DNA of 5,793 bases from Spirochaetaceae bacterium (GCA_031278935.1 JAITJK010000031.1:1-5793); one strand, 5' to 3'; shown: positions 1-5,680, counted from the stretch's first letter. Translations and numbers: made by a program. Notes: generated by a model from the sequence alone, not told the origin.

Positions 1-252
1 GGCAAATACCTGCTTCAGCCATTTCATGATAGCCGGAAGTTCCCTACCCTCCGCAGGTTTGATATAAAACGTGAGCCCGTCATCGGCAATGCTCAAACAC
101 CGTATCTCGAAGATAAACCGTAGCTTCGTCTCCCGGAAAACGCGGTTCAATAGGGACCATGCCTTAGGATACCGGAACAGGGGTTCCCGGTTATTGATAC
201 GGGTATGGATTGCATACCACACCCCACTTTGAAGTAAACGCAAGGATCTCAT
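1..252 (-). CDS. IS200-like / REP-associated (RAYT-type) transposase homologue, 3' end outside window
   Basis: This is an open frame of 84 codons from ATG at 252 to the left edge, so the C-terminal part is not in the window. An in-frame TAA at 288-286 lies upstream. The product starts MRSLRLLQSGVWY and has the N-terminal pattern of Y1 (HUH) transposases: a WY strand, RINNREPLF (residues 18-26), a helix ending in FRETKLRF, and the strand pair FIFEIRCLSI / LTFYIKP (47-66), followed by LPAIMKWLKQVFA (72-84). In active members the second strand carries MPNHxH followed by a run ending in KP. Here the aligned residues are ADDGLT, so both metal-binding histidines are replaced (G59, T61). From memory, Treponema genomes hold many such proteins, often annotated as transposase or hypothetical. 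No convincing Shine-Dalgarno site precedes the ATG. The family call is fairly secure; an active transposase is doubtful. The catalytic tyrosine would lie beyond the window. Confidence 0.72.
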   Translation of the reverse strand, partial: MRSLRLLQSGVWYAIHTRINNREPLFRYPKAWSLLNRVFRETKLRFIFEIRCLSIADDGLTFYIKPAEGRELPAIMKWLKQVFA

Positions 253-327
253 AGAATATACTACGGGTCGAAAAATGGTTTTGCTTTAAATCGGACCATA
301 AGCAGGACCGCAGAGCGCAGGTTTCCG

Positions 328-338
328 GGGTCTGACCC
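328..338. repeat. Short perfect palindrome upstream of the transposase-like gene
   Basis: GGGTCTGACCC is a 5-bp inverted repeat around a single T, in the gap between the transposase-like gene and the tmRNA promoter. As RNA it could only form a trivial hairpin, but as DNA it is symmetric. From memory, GGGTC-N-GACCC-type palindromes recur beside IS200-like/RAYT genes in several bacteria, so this may be a REP-like end of that element. Only one copy is seen here, so the link is inference. Confidence 0.4.
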
Positions 339-387
339 TAGTCTATGCTGGTTACGCTGAACCCCATATACCCAGGACAAAGGGGGC

Positions 388-416
388 TTGACTGCGGGAA
401 CGATTTTGGGTATAGT
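388..416 (+). promoter_or_regulatory. Sigma-70-type promoter of ssrA
   Basis: TTGACT (388-393) and TATAGT (411-416) are separated by exactly 17 bases, each matching the consensus at five of six positions. Transcription should start near 423, about nine bases before the mature tmRNA 5' end at 432. That leaves a short leader for RNase P to remove. This is the best promoter in the window, as expected for an abundant stable RNA. Confidence 0.8.
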
Positions 417-431
417 ATAGCAGTATATCCC

Positions 432-778
432 GGGGGTGCACCGGTTTCGACTGGTACGGTTCGTGGTACAGGTTGCAGGTGGAGTGCCGACCTCCTAACA
501 TTCGGCAACATTTTAATTGCCGATTACGACAATTACGCTCTTGCTGCTTAAACAGCAGAACGCGGAAGCTGATCCCGCCGCCTTGAGGGGTTTTCTTTCC
601 GACGCAACCAAGGCTGGTCAACCGTTGTTTCCGGACGGCGTGCGACAAGATTATTCCGGAATACGGGTGGGCCGCGTGCCGCGAAGCCACGTTCACCTCG
701 ACACCCTAATCCGCGGCTAAACCTGTAGTGGCCTGTATTGCGCGTAGTAGGACGCGGGTTCGACTCCCGCCACCTCCA
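432..778 (+). ncRNA. ssrA: tmRNA (transfer-messenger RNA), complete
   Basis: tmRNA rescues ribosomes stalled on broken mRNAs: charged with alanine and carried by SmpB, it adds a degradation tag. The 5' end GGGGGTG (432-438) pairs with CACCTCC (771-777) as a 7-bp acceptor stem with one G-U pair, and A778 is the discriminator. The start continues with the conserved block CACCGGTTTCGACTGG. The T arm is GCGGG (754-758), loop TTCGACT, CCCGC (766-770). Pseudoknot PK1 is visible: GGAG (481-484) with CTCC (492-495), interleaved with TGCCGA (485-490) and TCGGCA (502-507). The tag frame begins 11 bases after PK1, and hairpin H5 (544-548 with 554-558) holds the stop codon in its loop. The mature RNA is about 347 nt before CCA addition. 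CCA is not encoded: the bases after A778 are AA. No clear intrinsic terminator follows, and a convergent gene ends at 786. Confidence 0.96.
519..551 (+). CDS. tmRNA proteolysis tag reading frame (ADYDNYALAA)
   Basis: This frame lies inside the tmRNA. The resume codon is taken as GCC (519-521), giving ADYDNYALAA and then TAA (549-551). The ALAA ending is the usual ClpXP-type degradation signal. The start choice rests on the 11-base gap from the PK1 end at 507 (much the same as E. coli, from memory), the A four bases upstream, and an alanine first codon. A GGC at 504-506 is in frame but sits inside the PK1 stem, so it is unlikely to be the resume point. It has no start codon or ribosome site of its own; ribosomes enter by trans-translation. 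Confidence 0.85.
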   Translation, partial: ADYDNYALAA

Positions 779-785
779 AAGGGTT

Positions 786-1841
786 TTACCGGTTTTGGCG
801 GCTTATATCTTGAAAAACTTCCCAGAGCGCAAGAACTGCGTCAGTGAGCAGGGGGTCAAACTGGGTCCCCCGACCCTCAAGGATTATCTTACGGGCCTCT
901 TCGTAGGGGAAGGCGACCTTGTACACCCGGGGACAGACCAGGGCATCGTACACATCCACCAGAGAAACAATCCGGGCGGACAGGGGTATGGCAGGGCCCT
1001 TAATCCCCCGGGGATAGCCCTTCCCGTCGAAGCGCTCGTGGTGGCAGTAACAAATATCCCGGCAATGCTTTAGATACACCGTGTCCGTATGGGTCAAGAT
1101 GGATTCGATAATATTTTTTCCGATAATCGTGTGGGTTTTCATGATCGCCAGTTCTTCGGCGTTGAAGCGCCCTGGTTTAAGGAGGATCTTATCGGGAATC
1201 CCGATTTTCCCAATATCGTGCATGGCCACAGATTTCACGATGATATCCGGTTCCTGGCGGCGAAGCTCCGGGGCATACACCGAACCAGAGGCTACGAGGT
1301 GGTCTATCAAGGCTTTGGAGAAAAATTGGGTTCGCTTGACGTGGTTACCCGACTCAAGGTTCCGGTACTCGATGATGTTGGCCATAGCCTGAAGCATATT
1401 ATCCAGTGTGGCGGTAACTTCCGCAGTCTTCGCCTGCACCATGACTTCCAGGTTGTCGCTGTAGTTTTTTAATGCGATCTGATTGCGTACCCGGAGCTTG
1501 ACGATCTCAGGCAGAAAGGGCTTAGAAATAAAGTCCACCGCCCCCGCAGCAAGGGCCTCGCTTTCCGCGTCCGAGGTAGTAATGAAAATCACGGGAATAC
1601 GCCGTAAGGCCTCATCCGCCTTCATCACTTCTAAGAGCTGATACCCGTTCATCTCCGGCATAAAGATGTCAAGAAGAATGATCTTAGGGAGTACCGGACT
1701 TTGGCGCAAGAGCCTCAGGGCCTCGGCGCCGTTTTCCGCAGTCATAACCCGGTACTCGGCCTTCAATATCTCTTCCAGGATCAGCACGTTCATGTCCACG
1801 TCATCCACGACTAACACCATCGGCATCTCTTGCTGTTTCAT
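786..1841 (-). CDS. Response regulator with HD-GYP domain, predicted cyclic-di-GMP phosphodiesterase
   Basis: The product is 351 residues and cytoplasmic. Residues 8-125 form a CheY-like receiver: acidic pair D13/D14, phospho-acceptor D58 in LLDIFMPEMNG, T88/T89 and K107 in the SKPF motif. A helical, probably coiled-coil linker (about 115-150) leads to an HD-GYP domain at about 150-345. This contains ESGNHVKRT (H167), the HD pair H208-D209 in HDIGKIGIPD, H237 in MKTHTIIG, HH at 267-268 and the signature DGKGYP (272-277), then DVYDAL and GTQFDP. All metal-ligand and GYP residues I can recognise are present, so an active enzyme hydrolysing c-di-GMP is expected, as in the RpfG group. GGAGG on the minus strand (1849-1845) precedes ATG by three bases, rather close. 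The gene starts 12 bases after the HPt gene stops, so the two are probably co-transcribed and coupled. It ends 7 bases from the tmRNA 3' end, in convergent orientation. Confidence 0.93.
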   Translation of the reverse strand: MKQQEMPMVLVVDDVDMNVLILEEILKAEYRVMTAENGAEALRLLRQSPVLPKIILLDIFMPEMNGYQLLEVMKADEALRRIPVIFITTSDAESEALAAGAVDFISKPFLPEIVKLRVRNQIALKNYSDNLEVMVQAKTAEVTATLDNMLQAMANIIEYRNLESGNHVKRTQFFSKALIDHLVASGSVYAPELRRQEPDIIVKSVAMHDIGKIGIPDKILLKPGRFNAEELAIMKTHTIIGKNIIESILTHTDTVYLKHCRDICYCHHERFDGKGYPRGIKGPAIPLSARIVSLVDVYDALVCPRVYKVAFPYEEARKIILEGRGTQFDPLLTDAVLALWEVFQDISRQNR

Positions 1842-1853
1842 AGGCCTCCGGAA

Positions 1854-2222
1854 TTAGGGATACCGCTCAAGGACCGTATCAATGGTTACGAGGGTCTGCT
1901 CATAACACCGGGTAATCCCCTCAAGACCGCCCGCATCAAGGACGCCGTTTTTAAGCCTTTCTTCTAAGGCCTGGGCCTCGGTGAAAAGGGCCCTTAAGGA
2001 GAGGTTTGCCGCCATCCCTTTGATGGCATGGACCGCCGTCTGGGCCCGGTCGTAGTCTTGCGTCTTGAGGGCCGCGATGAGCTCCTCAAAATGGGTATCG
2101 GTTTTCAGTTTATGCAACAACTTGCCATATAGGGCCTTATTCTGCATCACCCGTTTTAGCCCCTCTTCCACGTCAATATAGACCATCCCGGGTTCGTTGA
2201 CTTCCCTACTTGAGTCTTCCAT
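1854..2222 (-). CDS. HPt-domain histidine phosphotransfer protein
   Basis: The product is 122 residues. The helical bundle holds the phosphotransfer motif VHAIKGMAANLSL (64-76): H65 is the expected phosphorylated histidine, with K68, G69 and N73 in the usual HxxKGxxxN spacing. The preceding EEGLKRVMQNKALYGKLLHKL and the following EAQALEERLKNG helices fit the Hpt fold. The start at 2222 is chosen because AGGGAG lies about eight bases upstream; the frame stays open to an ATG at 2291, but those 23 extra residues look non-domain and have no ribosome site that I can see. Stand-alone HPt proteins relay phosphate between a hybrid kinase and a response regulator. The receiver/HD-GYP gene just downstream is the obvious partner, by inference. 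No kinase is present in the window. Confidence 0.9.
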   Translation of the reverse strand: MEDSSREVNEPGMVYIDVEEGLKRVMQNKALYGKLLHKLKTDTHFEELIAALKTQDYDRAQTAVHAIKGMAANLSLRALFTEAQALEERLKNGVLDAGGLEGITRCYEQTLVTIDTVLERYP

Positions 2223-2664
2223 AATTCTTCTCCCTACTTTTAGCAATAGCCCCGGTGCGTAACCCTCCCCGAGAGGTCCTGTTCCGGGCATTTTGGTACA
2301 CGTTTTTTTGGTTTTTTAAATCGCAGCGACGCTTATTGGCTCATACGTTCTATTCTTGGAAGGTAGTGTACGATTTTCTTGGTGAACCGTCTATAGCCTA
2401 GGTAACGTCATTTACTTCTGTCGAACAAGACGCCATGCAGGAACTCATCGTTGCTGGTTGCCCCGAACATTTTCATGTGGGCGTTGAACCGTTTTTCCAA
2501 AACAGTTGTGGGCCATAACCGATTTCAGGTCTCTTTCATGCTGTCACGGATTTCCGGTCAGAAAAAGCAAATGGCCTTGCCTTGGAAAACCGGGACTTTT
2601 CATTTATCCCAAAATACCCTATAGTCAGCTTAGAAAAAAACAAGAGAGGAAAGGGGGTATTTTC
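2223..2664. other. 442-base intergenic region between divergent operons
   Basis: This stretch separates the leftward HPt operon from the rightward Rrf2 operon, so both promoters should lie in it. On the minus side I see no convincing -35/-10 pair for the HPt gene; T-rich runs lie at 2303-2318. The plus side has a candidate promoter near 2597-2625 (own entry). No intact gene, tRNA or strong terminator was found. A 38-codon minus-strand frame (2524-2411) reads like protein but has no start with a ribosome site; see findings. Confidence 0.6.
2597..2630 (+). promoter_or_regulatory. Candidate promoter of the Rrf2 operon with overlapping IscR-like half-site
   Basis: TTTTCA (2597-2602) and TATAGT (2620-2625) are 17 bases apart, matching consensus at four and five positions of six. 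Overlapping and following the -10, TAGTCAGCT (2622-2630) fits nine of nine positions of the right half, YAGTCRRST, of the IscR type-1 operator as I remember it. The left half of that operator is not recognisable. Autoregulation would be expected for an Rrf2 gene, but a short half-site can arise by chance. Confidence 0.42.
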
Positions 2665-3189
2665 ATGCGAATTACCACACGGGGCCGGTATGCCTTACGG
2701 GCATCCTTGGCACTGGCAAAAATGGGAAAAGACGGCGCCCCGGTTTCCATCAACCATTTATCGGAACAGGAGCAGATTTCATCGGTCTTTTTAGAACAGA
2801 TTTTTTTTAAGCTCCGTAAAGCGGGGATCGTGGCGTCGGTTCGGGGGCCTGGAGGGGGCTTTTATTTTGCCCAGCCCTTGGATAAGCTCACCATCAAGGC
2901 GATTTTGGACGCCGCAGGAGAAGAACTCGAGAGCGTCTCCTGTGATAAGCGCCAGGAAGCCTGCCAGCGTATCGGCATCTGCCCCAGCCACGAGGTATGG
3001 ACCGACGTAACGAGCCTAGTGAATGATTTTTTTAAGAACCTTACCTTGGCGTCCCTTTTAGAGAAGAATGCCCTGCCGGACTTGCCCTGCGTCGCCCATC
3101 AGGGAGCCGAAGGGGGAGACCTTTCGGCAAAGCTCGCCGGGCCAGGTGAGGGGGCTGAAGATCACGGGGTTCGGGATAGGGATTTATAA
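2665..3189 (+). CDS. Rrf2-family, IscR-like iron-sulfur transcription regulator
   Basis: The product is 174 residues. The N-terminal winged helix-turn-helix starts MRITTRGRYALRASLALA and carries the Rrf2 hallmark FLEQIFFKLRKAGIVASVRG followed by PGGGF (42-66), which is very close to E. coli IscR. C93, C100 and C106 followed by H109 match the IscR cluster ligands C92/C98/C104/H107 in order, with one extra residue between the first two cysteines. A [2Fe-2S]-binding sensor is therefore likely. The start at 2665 has AAGGGGG eight bases upstream; the frame is open further up to 2506, but those codons do not resemble the family. The last ~38 residues (from about 136) are a low-complexity Gly/Ala/Asp-rich tail longer than usual. 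No isc or suf genes are in the window. The gene stops 13 bases before the membrane-protein gene, so the two probably form an operon. The family is certain; its exact regulon is not. Confidence 0.93.
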   Translation: MRITTRGRYALRASLALAKMGKDGAPVSINHLSEQEQISSVFLEQIFFKLRKAGIVASVRGPGGGFYFAQPLDKLTIKAILDAAGEELESVSCDKRQEACQRIGICPSHEVWTDVTSLVNDFFKNLTLASLLEKNALPDLPCVAHQGAEGGDLSAKLAGPGEGAEDHGVRDRDL

Positions 3190-3202
3190 GAGGAGTAGAG
3201 CC

Positions 3203-4735
3203 ATGGGACATACACAAAGAAGTGGCTTGGCCTTCGCCATAAAGGAGAAAGTCAAGGATAAAGCCGCCTACCGGAAGATTACGGAGACGCTTAAAAAGCA
3301 GCGCCAGGGGGTTACGGTGGCGGATATCGCCGGGCAAACTGCCCTGCCCCTTGCCACCATTCGGGAATTGGTACCCCTGGCTGCGGATGAGTACGCAGGG
3401 CGCTTGCAAGTAACCGAGTCCGGGGAAATCCTGTATTCCTTCCCTCAAGGGTTTAAAAGTAAATACCGGGGTTTCCGCTCGATCCTGCGCCGGGGCGCCG
3501 AAAAGGTCCTCAAAGGCTTGAAAATCGTCGGGGCCCAGGTGTTTAAGGTCTGGATTATGGTGATGTTGGTGGGCTACTTCCTCCTGTTCATGCTCATCGC
3601 CCTGGCAGCCCTGGCGATTTCCGTGGCTTCCAGCTCCTCCAGTTCGGATAATCGCTCCGAGGGCCGGGGCGGAGGCGGCTTGTTCCTGGCGGGCAGTATC
3701 TTTGACCTCATCATGCGGATCTGGTTCTACTCGGAATTAACTAAAGCCGTGGACCGTTCCTTTAATGGGGAGTATTATACCGGACGGAACGCCCGGCCCA
3801 AAGGAAAACCCCTGTACAAAGCGATCTTTTCCTTTGTATTCGGCGACGGAGATCCCAACGGGAATTGGGCGGTCAAGGAAAAACAGGCGGTCATTGCCTA
3901 TATCCAGGCTAACCGGGGGGTCATCTCCTTGCCGGAATATATGGTCCTCACCGGGGGTACTCCCCAGGAAGCCGAAGAGGGCCTTAAGACCTGTTGCGTG
4001 GAATTCGGCGGTATGCCGGAGGTTACTGATGAAGGAACCCTGGTGTACCGTTTCGACGACCTCTTGCGCCGCGCGGATCGCCGGGACCGGTCTTTCGGCG
4101 GGGCGGCTCCCTTAAAACGGCTCAAGACCTTTTCCTCCAACCCCCAGAAGCTCAATGTCTGGTTCAGTATCATCAATGGAGTAAACCTGATCTTTGGGGG
4201 GTATTTCCTGTTTAACGCCCTGGCAACTGGCCCCATTACCACCCAGGCTCAATTCGACGCGGCTTCTTATCTCTACAAAGTTACCTACGCCTTATCTGGG
4301 GCGGTGCTTCCTAACCCGCTGCCTTTCGTCCTGGTGGGCTTAGGCCTGGTGCCTCTGACCTTTTCCTTGCTCTTTTGGGGCATACCGGCCCTGCGCGCCC
4401 TGTTGACCAAGCAGGAGAACGAAGCCCTTAAGCTGGCTAACCTGCGAAAAATCGGGTACGGGGCCATGTGGGACCAGCCCCAGGGCATAAGCGCCGCAGC
4501 TATCCAGGTGGATAGGCCCGAATGCCAGCCGAAAAACCTCAACGGCGCTCAAAACCAGATCATCAAGGAGATGGGTTCCTACGCGATTCCTGAAGTTACC
4601 CTGGATTCCGGGGGCAATCCGGTGTACGCCTTCCCGGACCTGGCCCGGGAGAAGCACGCGGTGAACCAGTATCGAGGGACCATCAAGAGCGAGGCTTCTT
4701 CCCTGGGGGAGACGGTCTTCGACAGCAACGCCTAG
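3203..4735 (+). CDS. Membrane protein of unknown function with three winged-helix-like repeats
   Basis: The product is 510 residues. ATG at 3203 follows AGGAG (3191-3195) with seven bases between. The frame is open upstream to 3068, but that part overlaps the Rrf2 gene and lacks a good site. Three modules share one pattern, a [QR]G[VI] start and a V-T-x2/3-G-x3-Y-x-F end: residues 35-84, 238-288 and 427-481. Predicted membrane segments are about 116-141, 159-176, 317-340 and 372-399. A Ser run and Gly-rich stretch (143-159) lie between the first two. Before module 2 comes AIFSFVFGDGDPN (207-219), a motif I remember from uncharacterised cyanobacterial proteins and a plastid homologue in Arabidopsis (At5g03900, annotated as iron-sulfur cluster biosynthesis family); this is from memory and unchecked. 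No catalytic motif is visible. Co-transcription with an Rrf2 sensor hints at a role tied to iron-sulfur or redox state, but the function is unknown. Confidence 0.88.
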   Translation: MGHTQRSGLAFAIKEKVKDKAAYRKITETLKKQRQGVTVADIAGQTALPLATIRELVPLAADEYAGRLQVTESGEILYSFPQGFKSKYRGFRSILRRGAEKVLKGLKIVGAQVFKVWIMVMLVGYFLLFMLIALAALAISVASSSSSSDNRSEGRGGGGLFLAGSIFDLIMRIWFYSELTKAVDRSFNGEYYTGRNARPKGKPLYKAIFSFVFGDGDPNGNWAVKEKQAVIAYIQANRGVISLPEYMVLTGGTPQEAEEGLKTCCVEFGGMPEVTDEGTLVYRFDDLLRRADRRDRSFGGAAPLKRLKTFSSNPQKLNVWFSIINGVNLIFGGYFLFNALATGPITTQAQFDAASYLYKVTYALSGAVLPNPLPFVLVGLGLVPLTFSLLFWGIPALRALLTKQENEALKLANLRKIGYGAMWDQPQGISAAAIQVDRPECQPKNLNGAQNQIIKEMGSYAIPEVTLDSGGNPVYAFPDLAREKHAVNQYRGTIKSEASSLGETVFDSNA

Positions 4736-4758
4736 ACCCGCCAAGCGCCCTTTGGTAT

Positions 4759-4785
4759 TAAGAGACCTTTGGTTGCGTCCGATAT
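4759..4785 (+). promoter_or_regulatory. Candidate sigma-28 (FliA-type) flagellar promoter for flgF-flgG
   Basis: TAAG (4759-4762), exactly 15 bases, then TCCGATAT (4778-4785) compares with the sigma-28 consensus TAAA-N15-GCCGATAA: three of four and six of eight positions, with ideal spacing. The start of transcription would be near 4792, leaving a leader of about 17 bases to the flgF start codon. It sits in the 73-base gap before a flagellar gene. Sigma-70 elements are not obvious here. Confidence 0.5.
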
Positions 4786-4795
4786 TCAAGGCATT

Positions 4796-4803
4796 AGGGA
4801 GGA
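4796..4803 (+). promoter_or_regulatory. Strong ribosome binding site fixing the TTG start of flgF
   Basis: AGGGAGGA is followed by CGTAA and then TTG at 4809. The five-base spacing is ideal. No ATG or GTG gives the conserved FlgF N-terminus, so this site decides the start. Confidence 0.85.
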
Positions 4804-4808
4804 CGTAA

Positions 4809-5663
4809 TTGATTAGAGGATGGTATACCGGCGCAAGTGGGATGCGGGCCCAGCAATGGCGCTTAGATGCCTTGGCAAACAACTTGGCCAACGTCGATGC
4901 CGATGGGTACAAGAAAGACATGGTCTCACTCAAAGCCTTTCCCGAACTCTTGATGCGTCGCATGGATGATGACGGGGTTTATCAGCACCCCTTTGGATCT
5001 GCGGACCTGGCCCCTATAGTGGGAAAACTTGGTACCGGCGTGGAATTGAATGAACTCTACACCAGCTTTGAACAAGGGGCGCTCAAGGAAACCCAAAGCG
5101 ATTTTGACCTCGCCCTGGACGGCCGGGGCTTCATGACCGTGGCGACCCCCTGGGGTGAACGGTATACCCGCAACGGTTCCTTTCAGCTTGGGAAAGAAGG
5201 CTACCTGGAAACTAAAGAAGGGTATCCGGTTTTGGGTGAAAAGGGGCCTATTCAGGTTAAGGCCAATAATTTCCAAGTGGATAAACAAGGGCAGGTGTGG
5301 GTGAACGCCGCGTATACGGAGGATCCGAACCGTCAGGTTTCCAAACAAGACAATACCTGGGAAGAAACCACCTTGCTCGACACCTTGAAGTTGGTAGCCT
5401 TCGACAAGGACCGGTATTTGCAAAAACAAGGTTCCAGTTTGTATCAGGCCACGGATATTTCCGGAGAGGCTCAGCTCATGCCTCTGGACGCCCGGCCCCG
5501 GGTGGTCCAGGGCTTCACCGAGGCGTCTAATGTGAATCCGGTACTGGAAATGGTCAATATGATCGAGGTAAACCGGGCCTACGAGGCGAATCAAAAGGTG
5601 ATCCAAACGGAGGATTCCATGCTGGGGACCTTAATAAATCAAGTGAGTAAAGTAAGCGGCTAA
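4809..5663 (+). CDS. flgF: Flagellar basal-body rod protein FlgF
   Basis: The product is 284 residues and forms part of the flagellar rod, which in spirochaetes drives periplasmic filaments. It is exported by the flagellar type III system, so no signal peptide is expected and none is seen. The N-terminal rod-family signature is GWYTGASGMRAQQ followed by LDALANNLANVDADGYKKD (4-37). The middle has the conserved LDGRGFMTVATPWGERYTRN (103-122) and GYLETKEGYPVLGEKGPI. The C-terminal helix motif VNPVLEMVNMIEVNRAYEANQ lies at 242-262. The start codon is TTG with a strong ribosome site. The following gene starts 17 bases after its stop, so both are co-transcribed. The FlgF rather than FlgG call rests on its position immediately before a second, more FlgG-like gene, and on the MIRGWYTGASGM start; the two are paralogues and are often mixed up in annotations. 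Confidence 0.92.
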   Translation: MIRGWYTGASGMRAQQWRLDALANNLANVDADGYKKDMVSLKAFPELLMRRMDDDGVYQHPFGSADLAPIVGKLGTGVELNELYTSFEQGALKETQSDFDLALDGRGFMTVATPWGERYTRNGSFQLGKEGYLETKEGYPVLGEKGPIQVKANNFQVDKQGQVWVNAAYTEDPNRQVSKQDNTWEETTLLDTLKLVAFDKDRYLQKQGSSLYQATDISGEAQLMPLDARPRVVQGFTEASNVNPVLEMVNMIEVNRAYEANQKVIQTEDSMLGTLINQVSKVSG

Positions 5664-5680
5664 AGGGCAAAGGAGCTATC

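Noticed and set aside
345..720. Overlapping open frames on both strands across the tmRNA (plus 345-551 and 517-720, minus 696-352)
   Set aside because: The region is fully explained by tmRNA structure, the frames have no ribosome sites, and the first ends at the tag stop codon only because it shares the tag frame.
776..798. CCAAA...TTTGG inverted repeat just after the tmRNA as a terminator
   Set aside because: The stem is only five bases, A/T-rich, overlaps the acceptor stem and has no following T-run.
738..1472. Plus-strand open frames opposite the HD-GYP gene
   Set aside because: They are antisense to a well-conserved receiver/HD-GYP coding sequence and resemble no family.
2223..2291. N-terminal extension of the HPt protein to the ATG at 2291
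   Set aside because: The extra 23 residues lack domain character, and the ATG at 2222 has a well-placed AGGGAG site.
3041..3448. Minus-strand 135-codon frame across the Rrf2/membrane-protein junction
   Set aside because: It overlaps two genes with good family or repeat evidence and their ribosome sites; composition looks like an antisense shadow.
4340..4963. Minus-strand 207-codon frame over the end of the membrane protein and start of flgF
   Set aside because: It is antisense to conserved flgF codons and the third repeat module, with no recognisable domain.
4926..5606. Minus-strand 226-codon frame opposite flgF
   Set aside because: It lies entirely antisense to a clear FlgF coding sequence; long antisense frames are common at this base composition.
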